64,000 bases of DNA from Psettodes erumei (lineage: Eukaryota; Chordata; Actinopteri; Pleuronectiformes; Psettodidae): assembly GCA_016785225.1 (NCBI GenBank), contig JAFBJZ010000781.1, forward strand, positions 1,674,001-1,738,000, in the 5' to 3' direction. Made by a program: the position numbers and the translations under genes. The first letter of the stretch is position 1, and the number at the start of each line of letters is the position of its first letter. Below the pieces are notes generated by a model. It did no database searches. It had not been told where the DNA came from and saw only the letters and a list, made by a program, of their open reading frames with translations. Below are positions 52,150 to 61,654 of the stretch, piece by piece.

Positions 52150-52640
52150 TCAGTCACAGATAATTAAATAGGAGTTATTTACACTCGTTTTCCCTCCTGT
52201 GCCTCTCTGGCGCTTTTATCATTTCTCTCTCTTTCTCTTTGTACAGTACTGCACGCAGCCAGACCTTGTCAAAGTCTGGCTGACACCCATGAAGGCCTGT
52301 AGAAGTATAATAACTTGAAAAGGAAAAAAAAAGGCAGAGACTCTTATGAGCTCACGTCAATGTCAGCCCCTCATTAAACAATCACACAGAGCATCTACAC
52401 AACACTAATCCCCGTGTGCGCCACAAAATACCTCGGCACTTCCAAACACGGCGCAAAAGACAAATGAGCAGATGAGGATTTGCTTGAGCCAGGTTTGGAG
52501 AATTCAGCTGCCTAATGTCAGCATTATATATTTACTCTGGAGTCAGGCAAGCAGCAGCTTTTCAACGCGGGGATGAATTAGGTCCCGCCACAGAGCTATG
52601 GCGTCTATAACAGGCCTCAGTGGCTCTATAAATCACAGGA
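52150..52640. promoter_or_regulatory. Candidate proximal cis-regulatory element
   Basis: About 2.3 kb upstream of the znf703 promoter lies a repeat-poor block with TAATTAAAT (52,161), several ATTA/ATAAT cores, and a TATA-like CTCTATAAATC near 52,623. Its position relative to the gene and even composition make it a reasonable enhancer candidate, by inference only. Confidence 0.3.
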
Positions 52641-52649
52641 TCACAGGAG

Positions 52650-54150
52650 CATGTGGGGTCCGCTCCTCCTCACTCCTCCTTGGCCCTTATCAGCCCCATC
52701 CTGGGGGTTTGTTTGGCTGCTGTTCCAGCCAAACCCACTGCTTTGATACAGCCATGGAAAGGCATGGAAATGCCCCAAGGGCCAGTGGGACCTGGACATG
52801 CTGAGAAGCCTCTTTAACTGGAAAGCTGTCCCCTTAAAATATCCACAACAGGAAACAGCCATCAGTCATCGACACGCCAAAACAGCTGTTACCAGCCTAC
52901 ATCAAGGGGACACATGAAAGGAGCTGCTCCCTGTTGTTTGAGCCCTCCCTCGTTCCATTCTCTCGCTGCCTTTGTCTGGCTTTTGCCAATGCCTTCCTCT
53001 TTGGTCTCCCTTTTAAACGCCCCCTTCCTTATGCAACCCCACCCACGCTGCAGCGACTTACCCACTCACCCTTTTAACAAGTGGATGACTGTGTGATAAA
53101 CAAGAGTCCGATCGGAAACCTCACATCTTAACTGGCGGTCGGCGTTGTAAAAAAACCTTTGAGATCTCCTTTAAGCTCTCAGCGTTACCTTTAAATCTCA
53201 CATTGAGAAGGCAGTTGTTATGCGTCACCTGTTTATGTGTCTCGACCCAAGGCGGCGACAGACAGTTTTAAACAAACAGGCAGATTCAAAGCGAGATTGT
53301 GCCGCACTTAGCCCAGTGGCATGCACATTTGCGTTCACGTATTCTTGGATCTCTGCAAGTCATTGAAGCATGAGTGGCAGCGTGTGGGTGATGAGTGACG
53401 ACTAAGCCTAATGATGACAGGTCAAACAGTGACTCTGTTGAGTGAGGCTGAAGCGACTTCATCCCCCTCATCACGCTGCCTTTCCTCTCAGCTGCAGAGA
53501 AATGGCAGCAGCCACTATAATCAAGGAGCAGGCACCGTTTGATAAGGCCAGCCAGTGTTGGGAAATGTCAAACATGTTTACCTATTAAACCTCCAGAGAA
53601 AGGCTTGTTCTGGTTTTCTTTAACTACTAATGAATGATCTGTGACACTCATTTAAACTGATTAAATACACCAGTGTTGTAATATCTTGGATTATGGATCA
53701 GGTAGTTCAAGCCAAGTGATCAAATTAGTTGAAAAAGCATTCCAACCAGGATGGAAATCCCCATAAAGCGCATCTTATTTTTTGTTGTTTGAAAATTGAA
53801 ATTAAGTTGCTTGTTCATACTAACGTGGCAACCAAGGAGGATCATTTTTATGACCATGTACTGTACATGCTGAGAGGAAACTTTAAAGTTTTCTGGATGC
53901 AACTGTTAAATAAAAGTAAAAACAAAACATGAAATTGTAGTTGTTTTGAAGCATGTGACTGTAAATACAGAAACTGAAGCTGTCATTTACTGTTACAGCA
54001 AAATACACGAAAACTGAGTCATGTGAACTTGCTTTATGCTGGAAAAAATTGAATTAAGCCTAGAAGCAGTGGCAGTTTGGTTTCTATAATGCAATAAATC
54101 CATTAACATACCAGAAATGTCCATAGGCAGAGGGTTATTATTTTGCACGG
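52650..54150. other. Intergenic upstream of znf703; no gene seen
   Basis: No gene or recognised repeat. 53,460-53,600 is a compact, repeat-free stretch (TATAATCAAGG, TTGATAAGG) that could be regulatory. 53,600-54,120 is AT-rich and featureless. Confidence 0.5.
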
Positions 54151-54152
54151 CC

Positions 54153-54197
54153 TGTTGTTGTTCCTTCAACCAGACCTGTCATGGGTCCAGCTCGTGA
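54153..54197 (+). repeat. Direct repeat copy B (partner at 51,051)
   Basis: Matches 51,051-51,095 at 41 of 45 positions. All four differences are transitions, two of them at CpG in copy A. It lies about 300 bases upstream of the znf703 GC box. Confidence 0.85.
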
Positions 54198-54450
54198 ATC
54201 CAGCTGTTTACAAGAACAGGGCAGAGCATTCTTTAGGAAACTATACAGACAGTTTGCTCTCCCACCCTGACCCTCACTAGATATATATGTGTTTCGACTC
54301 ACATTGTATTAAGTGTTGCCTTGATTTCCCTCTTTAAACTGCTGTCCAATCTGTGTTAGTGAATTTGTATGTTGTGTAGTTTGGTTTATGGAGGTCACTG
54401 GCACACATTTCCACACATTGCATCCGTGAGGGTGAGGCAGGAGGTAAGCC

Positions 54451-54600
54451 GCGCCCCCTGCCGTCACCCCGCCCCTGCTCATGAATGCAGACACTTGTGA
54501 TTGGACGGCGGCTCGTCGCTTTGAAATCCCTCCCCTCACGTCGACAGAATGTGGAAGAAGTGAGGTACTGTACCGCTGCTGCAGAGGGAGAGATGCACAC
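54451..54600 (+). promoter_or_regulatory. znf703: Probable znf703 core promoter region
   Basis: This stretch has a CG-rich box at 54,451-54,459, a classic GC box (CCCCGCCCCT) at 54,467-54,476, and an inverted CCAAT box of NF-Y type (TGATTGG) at 54,498-54,504. No TATA box is visible at a sensible distance. It lies about 400-500 bases ahead of the start codon, and CpG density rises from here into exon 1, as expected of a TATA-less developmental promoter. The transcription start cannot be fixed from sequence; somewhere in 54,530-54,700 is an inference. Confidence 0.5.
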
Positions 54601-54857
54601 ACCGGAGCACGGTCACATACACACGCACAGTATCCTCTGCGGGGATATTCCTTCGCTTGCCCCGTCTCTTAATGAGCAGTGACTACTTGTGGTGTTTTGT
54701 TTCTTTTTTGGTCGAATTCTCTTTTTTCCAACACTGGATAAAGGAATATTAGGAATAATTAGCGGAGGACATCGAAGAGCCAGATAAAGGATGACATTTC
54801 ATCGATTTGTTCTTTAGAGACAGTTTGGGTCGGACACAGAGGACGCGCACTGCGCAC

Positions 54858-54923
54858 ATGCCCTTTTGGATTACCGCACTCTCTTCCGTTGAACCTATCA
54901 CTATGAAACGCGCTGGTAAATGA
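54858..54923 (+). promoter_or_regulatory. Upstream ORF 1 in znf703 leader (21 codons)
   Basis: An ATG at 54,858 (weak context) opens a 21-codon frame. A second in-frame ATG at 54,903 has a favourable A at -3. Both end at TGA 54,921-54,923, which overlaps the ATG of upstream ORF 2 at 54,920 as ATGA. If the transcript starts upstream, as the promoter signals suggest, ribosomes meet this frame before the main start. No function of the peptide is implied. Confidence 0.5.
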
Positions 54924-54985
54924 ATTTCAACCCCGCGTCCACTTTTTGCTTGCCGTCGTCCATTCTCGCCCCCCGATCCAGATGA
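54920..54985 (+). promoter_or_regulatory. Upstream ORF 2 overlapping the znf703 start (21 codons)
   Basis: The ATG at 54,920 sits in weak context (T at -3) and opens a 21-codon frame. Its TGA stop at 54,983-54,985 overlaps the main start codon at 54,982 as ATGA, so its stop and the main start share bases. It is out of frame with znf703. By analogy with other overlapping upstream ORFs it would lower or condition main-frame initiation; that is inference from arrangement only. Confidence 0.5.
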
Positions 54986-55248
54986 GAGATCCCCCCGGTG
55001 GACCTGAACCACTTTTACGCAGCCAGTCCCCGGAGCGCAGCGCCGCCGACGCCAGCGGCTACCCACGTCGGACGGGAGCGGAGAGACAGTCCGTTTCCAC
55101 GCCCACGTTTTGCCCTTCTCCCTCGGATCCCTCGCGCCAGGCTAAAAGGCTTCCCATCCGGATCGTGAAGATGTTGACGGCGCACAGCGGCCACTTGCTG
55201 CACCCGGAGTATCTCCAGCCCCTCACATCCGCGCCAGTCAGCATTGAA
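54982..55248 (+). CDS. znf703: znf703 (nlz1) coding exon 1, residues 1-89
   Basis: This exon encodes the N-terminus of a NET-family (Noc/Elbow/Nlz/Tlp) transcriptional co-repressor, a nuclear protein that acts in patterning and cell adhesion/proliferation control (family knowledge). Residues 1-48 are Ser/Pro/Arg-rich and not recognisably conserved. Residues 49-89, beginning DPSRQAKRLPIR and running through a GHLLHPEYLQPL block, match the conserved N-terminal box of ZNF703/ZNF503. The ATG at 54,982 is chosen because it is the only in-frame ATG ahead of that box; the frame stays open upstream to 54,907 but has no ATG there. Its context is weak (C at -3, A at +4). The exon ends ATT GAA followed by a consensus gtaagt donor at 55,249, phase 0. 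Compared with my memory of mammalian ZNF703, one proline is missing just before IELDAKK, and the usual RQANRLP reads RQAKRLP. The exact start is the least certain part of the gene. Confidence 0.85.
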
Positions 55249-55831
55249 GTAAGTGAAAGACACTAAAATGACCTTTTCTCCGTGATCTGTTGGCGTCATC
55301 TGTTATCTTTTTGAGTTTTCCTTTCATATAGGTATTATTAAGCACGTTGGTGGCTATCAGTGTTATTCTGACAAAATGTCAGCATATGCGCCATTTTACG
55401 CACGGCGATTTATCGGGAAGTTCCCAGAGTTTCGAAATGTACAATTGCTGTTTTAAAATATATATATTGATGTACGTAGTATATTTTTACGGATATAATA
55501 CAATTATAAATTACCATTTTGACATGACTATTCAGGCATTTTCGTTTCACTTTCTTAAACTTATTTTCATCTGATTCCCTTTATGCACGTCAGATATAAA
55601 TACCTAAAGCCGTGTTGATGTGGACTTTTTTTTTTTGTAAACCAAAGATGTAGTAGACATTGTAGTATAAATTGTACACATTGTAGGAAAATATATGGTG
55701 AGAATATTATTTCAATTATAGCTTATTCTATTATGTTTGCGAAAGAGTGAATATGTCTCATTATACAAAAACGGAATTACATTTAAAACGAACAATTTGT
55801 TCACCCTTCTCACTTTCTTTTTCCCCCTCAG
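55249..55831 (+). other. znf703: znf703 intron 1
   Basis: This is a 583-base AT-rich phase-0 intron. It starts gtaagt and ends in a long T/C tract followed by ctcag. Joining its two sides restores the conserved reading ...VSIE-LDAKKSPL. It contains an AT-repeat patch around 55,458-55,500 and a T10-type tract near 55,627. I see no gene or repeat family inside it. A single small intron early in the coding region is the arrangement I know for vertebrate NET genes. Confidence 0.9.
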
Positions 55832-57349
55832 TTGGATGCCAAGAAGAGTCCTTTGGCTCTGCTGGCCCAGACCTGCTCTCAAATTGGCAAACCAGACCCC
55901 CCCTCTTCTTCCAAGTTGGCCTCCCTGTCCTCTGGCAGCCTGGGAGACAAGGAGTCCTCCAGCCGTTCAACCAAGCCTGGTGAGCAGCACCAGTCCCTGG
56001 AGGACAAATCCAGCTTCAAGCCTTACTCAAAGTCATCAGGCGACTGTCGCAAGGATGTGCTGGTGACAAAGGGGCCTTCAGAAAAAGCAGGTTTCAGGGT
56101 GCCTAATGGAAACTCCAGCGGTGGCAGTGCTTCATGTCCTCCATTTCCTCCCCATTCACAGTCACCGAGCTCCAGCTCGCCTCCGCTGCATGCTCAGAGC
56201 CAGCCCCACAGACAAAGCCATTCCCCCTCCACGCAGCCCCCTTCACACACCCAGGCCCCGCACATGGACAACAAACCTGGGAGCTCAGAGCAGGCCAGCT
56301 CGGACGCTAACAACAATAACAACAACAGTGCTGGCAAAAAAGACTCCGATGCAGCTAAATCAGGGATGGATGGGGCTCAATTAGCCAACTCCAGCCACAT
56401 ACGGGCCAGTGCCAACTCCAGCAATGCCAGCTCCGCCAGCAGCCCGCGGCCGGAGAGCAAGACCGACCCACAAGCCTCCTCACAGCCTGGCCTGGGATCC
56501 GGGCACATCGCCCCTGTTTCCCCTTTCAAGCCAGGACATTCTGTCTTCCCCCTGCCTCCTGCTAGCATGGGCTATCATGGCTCCATCGTAGGGGCCTATG
56601 CTGGCTACCCCTCCCAGTTTGTTCACAGCTTGGATCCTAGTAAGTCTAGTTTGGGGATAGGACTTCCAGGGAAGCATCCCAGTTCCAGCCCTCTCACTGG
56701 AGCCTCACCGCCATCACTGATGCAGGGCTTATGTCGGGACCCATACTGTCTGACGTACCCCAACGCTCCCCATCTCGGAGGCAGCAACTGCTCCACCTGT
56801 GTTCATGACCCCTCAAGCCTCAAGTCTGGTTTCCCCCTGGTTTACCCCTCGCATCATCTCCACTCCTTGCACTCCAGCTCCTTGTCCTCCAGCACCACCC
56901 CCTCCCTCTCCCACCCTCTCTATACCTATGGTTTCATGCTGCCCAACGAACCACTGCCCCATGCCTGCAACTGGGTGTCTGTCGGCGGCCCCTGTGACAA
57001 GCGTTTTGCCACATCAGAGGAGCTGCTAGCCCACTTGCGTACCCACACAGCCCTGCCTGGGATGGTGGACAGTAAGCTGTTATCGGCTTACCCTTCTTCG
57101 GTTTCATCGACAGCCTCCTGCCACCTCCACCTGCCCCCACCCAGCAGCCCAGGTACTCTGCCCAGCTCTTTCTCCCTTAGAGGCTCCCCTGGATTGAGCC
57201 TGGCCCGGTACCATCCCTATAGCAAAACCCACCTGCCCGGAGCCCCAGGACTTCCGATGCCATCCCTCCCCTCCTCCTCAGCCTATTACTCCCCCTACGC
57301 TCTCTACAGCCAGAGACTGGGCTCAGCCTCAGCCCTCGGATACCAGTGA
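55832..57349 (+). CDS. znf703: znf703 (nlz1) coding exon 2, residues 90-594
   Basis: This exon carries most of the protein. In full-protein numbering, residues 90-109 read LDAKKSPLALLAQTCSQIGK, the family's buttonhead-like box. FKPYSK at 151-156 is the motif that binds Groucho co-repressors in NET proteins. Residues about 160-310 are low-complexity Ser/Pro/Asn, with six Asn at 249-254. Residues about 313-360 are the conserved block with VFPLPP and GYHGSIVGAYAGYPSQFV. A Cys-rich segment (GLCRDPYCL, then CSTC) spans about 388-412. The single atypical C2H2 finger has Cys468, Cys477, His490 and His494, spaced C-x8-C-x12-H-x3-H. The C-terminus ends in the family signature YYSPYALYSQRL...ALGYQ. The acceptor is a strong pyrimidine tract ending ctcag at 55,831; the stop is TGA at 57,347. 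The total of 594 residues compares with about 590 in human. GYHGSIVGAYAGYPSQFV and QGLCRDPYCL favour znf703 over its paralogue znf503; the polyalanine runs of the mammalian proteins are absent. A teleost-duplicated copy cannot be excluded. Confidence 0.95.
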   Translation: MDAKKSPLALLAQTCSQIGKPDPPSSSKLASLSSGSLGDKESSSRSTKPGEQHQSLEDKSSFKPYSKSSGDCRKDVLVTKGPSEKAGFRVPNGNSSGGSASCPPFPPHSQSPSSSSPPLHAQSQPHRQSHSPSTQPPSHTQAPHMDNKPGSSEQASSDANNNNNNSAGKKDSDAAKSGMDGAQLANSSHIRASANSSNASSASSPRPESKTDPQASSQPGLGSGHIAPVSPFKPGHSVFPLPPASMGYHGSIVGAYAGYPSQFVHSLDPSKSSLGIGLPGKHPSSSPLTGASPPSLMQGLCRDPYCLTYPNAPHLGGSNCSTCVHDPSSLKSGFPLVYPSHHLHSLHSSSLSSSTTPSLSHPLYTYGFMLPNEPLPHACNWVSVGGPCDKRFATSEELLAHLRTHTALPGMVDSKLLSAYPSSVSSTASCHLHLPPPSSPGTLPSSFSLRGSPGLSLARYHPYSKTHLPGAPGLPMPSLPSSSAYYSPYALYSQRLGSASALGYQ

Positions 57350-58190
57350 TAACTGAAATAGTGTTGACGCCCACAGATCGCAGGCACCAGCTTGGACTCT
57401 CCAGAGCAGCCCTGACGTTGGATTCTTGAGATTTGGGTCATCAGCCACACAGGGCATCATGCCTGCCAGGACTAGCACCTGTTAGCCTCAGGACTGGTGA
57501 TCCAAAGGCGAAAGACCATGTGATGGATTGTCTGCAGCACAGAACCAACAGACTTTAGTGATTAAAGACGATCGGACACAGAGCTTGAAAATGATAAAAT
57601 TGTGGGATTATTTCAAGAGTTTTGATTTTGTTTTGTTTCTTTTTTTATTTGCTTTTCTCTATACCTGTTTCCCAGAATTGAAAGTCTGTATTTATTTTTC
57701 ACTCAAGCGCTTGGTATTCAACTCGGGGGGGGAAATTTTTGCTGTCCAAATAAATTGTTCCTAAGTATCCTAACTGAAAAAGAATGATTTAAGTATAGTA
57801 CCATTATGCCTATCATACACTCTAAAAATAAAAATCTTGCACCACGATGAAGATGGACTGTGAGGCTTTATTCTGGGACCTCCTTTTTTATCTCCTTTCC
57901 TCTCCTGATGTTTTTTCCTTCATATTCTGCTGTGCATTCAGATTCTGGAGAATTGCATGTCCACAAGAATTATATCTTGAACAATGCCATTATTTTTATT
58001 TGTAAATATGCAAAGATGTAATATTTTTTCAAGCTAACTTGGGGTCAGCAAGTCGGGGTCACCAATGCAAATGGTACAAAGATAAAAATGAGATGACATT
58101 AATAAAAACAATTAATGATGGCTGTGCTATCCAACCAACAGGAAAAGGTCTTATTTTGTTAAATAAATGATACATGATTTTGACTTGTTT
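57350..58190 (+). other. znf703: znf703 3' UTR with alternative polyadenylation signals
   Basis: AT-rich non-coding sequence follows the stop. AATAAA hexamers occur at 57,749, 57,827, 58,101 and 58,162. The last is followed within about 25 bases by a T-rich stretch (gacttgttttttcc), a plausible downstream element, so the longest transcript probably ends near 58,180-58,190. The two earlier signals would give 3' UTRs of about 420-500 bases. The boundaries are inferred. Confidence 0.65.
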
Positions 58191-58270
58191 TTTCCTCATT
58201 GATTACTAAATATAGTAAGATCCTTTGTCACAAATGATGGAGTAAATCTTGCTAGACTGCTGCACTGCAC

Positions 58271-58753
58271 TTATCTAGGCCTATCTATCATTGCGGCTGT
58301 TACAAGCACGCCATATGTGGCTATGTGCAATATTTCATGGCTCTTATCAGTTGACAGGGCTGTCCCAAGAAGGGCAGGCTGGGTCACATTAGCCCTGTTA
58401 GCTAGTCTCTGAGGACTTTCATCCCTCCTCCTTTCTCCATCACCCACATTGCTTTTGTTGTTGCGAGTGCAGCTTTTAATTGCTGATTCTTGTTTGCAAG
58501 AGCTGGAAACAGCCTCCTCAGCAGAGTGGCTGGCTGTGTGGAGTGGCCGCTGGGTCAGTGGGACTTCAATAATGACCTGAGGGAGATGTCGACCCAGGAT
58601 CTCCTCATGCTCTGACGGATTGCCCTGCAACACAAAGGCCAGAGCTGACAATGGGAGGCGGTTAATAGAGAAATATTCATCAAAGTCCTGACACCTCCCC
58701 TGAGGACAGCGGGCTCTCCTACAGGAACCACAAACATGGGAGTGAAGAGCCAT
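58271..58753 (-). other. 160-codon minus-strand ORF, coding status unknown
   Basis: This is the longest ORF outside znf703. It runs convergently towards the znf703 3' end and starts with an ATG in good context (A at -3, G at +4). The predicted product begins MALHSHVCGSC, has a small Cys cluster at its N-terminus and a charged, Ser-rich middle. I do not recognise it as any family and see no signal peptide, membrane segment or known domain. No clear promoter was identified, and neither splice structure nor repeat relation is evident. It may be a chance frame in conserved non-coding DNA, which can stay open by chance, or an exon of an unannotated transcript. It is listed as an ORF, not asserted as a gene. 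Confidence 0.2.
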
Positions 58754-58759
58754 TTTCTT

Positions 58760-60460
58760 GGTGCTCTCCGCTGCCCTGTTGTTTACTGAAGTCTGTGTTC
58801 TCGACTCGGAGCCGTTAGATACTAATTCGAAGGGAAGGAGTCGGTCTATCTTAAAGCCACACCAGTGCCATTAGAGTGTTTTGGCCTTGATAATGTGTGT
58901 GTGTGTGTGTCTTCACTCTATTTGGCTGACAGGGTGTAGGTGGCACAGAGCGAAGAGGCTGCAGTCTCCAAGGCGGCTATTGACCCCGACTCCCAGACTC
59001 CTCTACTCTCGCGGTTCATTAGCACTCCAGGCAGGGGAAAGGCGAGCACAGGTGTCACTTGACAGGACCATTAACAAAATGGATGACCCTCCCAAACCAC
59101 ATCCAGCCCCAGCCACACCAGCAAGGTCACAGCGCCCTGATCACTGCTCTGGGTAGCTCTCTGGGACACAGCACTTATTTGTCTTTAGAAACTGGAGCTA
59201 TGTGTGCACTTCTTCTGGGAGAGGACAGACTAACAGTACTTTCTTGTTGCTTTTTATAAAGTAGTCCAGACAAAATGGGCCAAGGATATTTTCGTTTTAA
59301 TGCTGCATTGCTATATGTATTTAGTACAACACATTTCTTTGTAACTTGCGGAGTTGTGTTACGACAGATTCACTGGATTGCGTTGCCCCCTAAAGTTGCG
59401 TCGGTGAAATACAGGTGAAATCTGTCACAGGGCAGGTATGTCTCTCACACCAGAAAGGTACATCTGCAGTGTTATCTTGTGCTTAATATGTATGTGTGTG
59501 GACGCTGGGATGCTGTTTAACAAACTGTAGATAGAGAATTGGGTACATTGGCTTGAATCTGAAAATTATTCACACTGGAGGTCACGCAGAGGGGAGAACT
59601 TTCAATCTTGTCAGGGAGGTGGAATTAATTCCACTGCTGCCAGTTTACACTCGTTCATCAAATGCCTCACTATTCTCCCTATCCCCGCGCTCATCAATCT
59701 CCTCCAGCCGCCCCCTCTCCACCCCACCCACACACACACACAGCTGAGTCAACACCCACACACTCCATTTATGTCGCCTGTGTAAGGCTGTGTATGTGCA
59801 AGTATGTGTATTCAGACCCAATCCTTTGTCCACAGAGAGTGACGTGAGCCTGAATTCTGCAGGTCTGTGAGCATACAAATGTTATTTTGTCATGTATCAT
59901 TTTGTGGTTTTGAAAATAAATAATATGTGGTATATCTAGCAGCAAGGGACATTTTACTTCAGAAAATACACATTTTTTTCATTAAGAGAGCAAAGAACAA
60001 ATTTGTTTGCGATGCTACTTATTTAAATGAATTGTTTGGCATTACGTTTGAGGCTGCAGCCTGTTAGCTTGTCCATCAAAGGGTAACAACTTCCACGTAG
60101 CAGTATCTCTTATAATAACTTGTTACGTCTCATCGGTTTAACTCAGTAAGCAGCAGTTCCAGATGTGCAGATAGTCGACGCCTTGAAGAAGTCAGTCACA
60201 GGAATGCTGCTTCCAGTAGCAGCAGTTGCAGTACTAGAATGATTCTAGAATGATCAAAGTAGTGGTATCAGCTGAGGTGGTGATGGTAATGGAGGGGACT
60301 AATATTTTCCCTTCTGTGCGTCACTGCTGAGACGGTGCAGAGTGCCACTGTGAGGTCCTGAGCAGCGGCTGACAGGCCTGGTGATTAATGACGACAGGGT
60401 GTGGAGCTACTCTTCAATTAGACGCCAGCTCTACCCCGGCTCACCATCACTGCTGACAGC
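58760..60460. other. Intergenic downstream of znf703; no gene seen
   Basis: Contains a short TG run (58,894-58,911) and a CA run near 59,727-59,742. Otherwise unique-looking, with no coding feature. Confidence 0.5.
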
Positions 60461-60484
60461 TAGGACAGAGGGAGAGAGAGAGCA

Positions 60485-60534
60485 AGAGAGAGAGAGAGAG
60501 AGAGAGACTGAGAACCCTCTCTCTCTCTCTCTCT
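60485..60534. repeat. GA tract, short loop, CT tract (hairpin)
   Basis: A 23-base AG run (60,485-60,507) is followed by 10 bases and then a CT run to 60,534. The 17-base arms 60,491-60,507 and 60,518-60,534 are perfectly complementary, so either strand can fold into a hairpin. CT-rich sequence continues to about 60,590. Confidence 0.9.
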
Positions 60535-60983
60535 GTCTTGCTCTCCCTCTTGCGCTCTCTCTCACTTGCTCCCTCTCTCTCCCTGTGTCTCCAGAACAAA
60601 ACATTAACCTCAACTCCATGACTACCACCTCTGTGTTTAACATCAGGACACAATACAGAGCCTTCAGCATCCAACAGTGACCGCAGTGTTAAAGCAACCC
60701 AGATGGCGTGAACACATCCCTCATCAGGGCCTGTCATACAATCTCTGCTTTATTTCACCACATAAACCCTGTGACTGACTCTTTTACATGCCTGTTTCAA
60801 CTCCCCCCTCGTTCACGTCCGCAGTCAGGCATGCAGTAATGCTCGCTGTGAAAACAATAACAGCCACATTAAAGTCTTCCAGGTTGTTAAGCAGGTTGTG
60901 TGCTGGCTGGAGCAACTCACCCCCACAATTCCAAGTACAGTAATGTTTGCTTGGTTCAGAAGAATAAGAAGATCGTGAAAACT

Positions 60984-61060
60984 TAGGCCCTGTTCACACC
61001 TGGCATTAATGCGCATCATTAGAATTTGGCATCTGAAGTATGATTGGATCTCACTTCCCC
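60984..61060 (+). repeat. Fragment of dispersed teleost repeat
   Basis: TAGGCCCTGTTCACACCTGG followed by CATTAATGCGCATC matches the end I recall for a common teleost non-autonomous DNA element (ggccctgttcacacctggtattaa). The rest of the element is not clear; the AAGAAGATGAAGAAGAAAGG stretch near 61,178 may belong to it. Confidence 0.55.
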
Positions 61061-61654
61061 TCTTTAAATGTAAATAAACACATACATAATTTCTGTTTGC
61101 AAAGACCAAATGCGATATTGTTAATAACCAGTTGGAGGCAGCAATGCATCTCCTGTGCCTATTCAGCCACGTATTAAAAGAAGATGAAGAAGAAAGGAAA
61201 CGCTACAGACTGGGTCTATTCCTTGGCATGTTCCAGGTGAACACCGAATTACCCACGATGTTTGATGTACTCATAATAAATGTACATGAGATTCATGTCG
61301 TGCTAGCATACACAATCTGGCCATGACAGAGGATAGAGTTCAGGGTAAGTTTGAATGAATGAATGGAACACATTGTCCCAGATTGTTTTATACATATAAT
61401 TGCAGTTGTGGTGAGTGACTGAATCTCGACGTGTGCTCAATATGTCTTGTGTGCAAGCACACTTGTACTTACAGCTAAGTAAGTTACTGGATCACTCAAT
61501 TTGTTAATGTGAGGTATTAACTGGGCCTTAACTTGCCTATGAGGAGTGCCCAAACCTTAGAATGTTACCACAGAATGTTGCAAATGTTGGTTGTTAGGGG
61601 TGGAACGAGAAAGCACTCTCATCATGGCAACGATGAGAAAGATGCAGTTAACCT

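Noticed and set aside
54309..54602. Minus-strand ORFs over the znf703 promoter
   Set aside because: Two frames are open at once across GC-rich promoter DNA; no evidence of a divergent coding gene, although a divergent non-coding transcript is possible.
55832..57349. Assignment to znf503 (nlz2)
   Set aside because: Shared family motifs fit both, but GYHGSIVGAYAGYPSQFV, QGLCRDPYCL and CSTC agree with ZNF703 rather than ZNF503 as I remember them.
56377..57374. Minus-strand ORFs opposite znf703 exon 2
   Set aside because: They are shadows of a GC-rich coding exon, lack domains, and are small.
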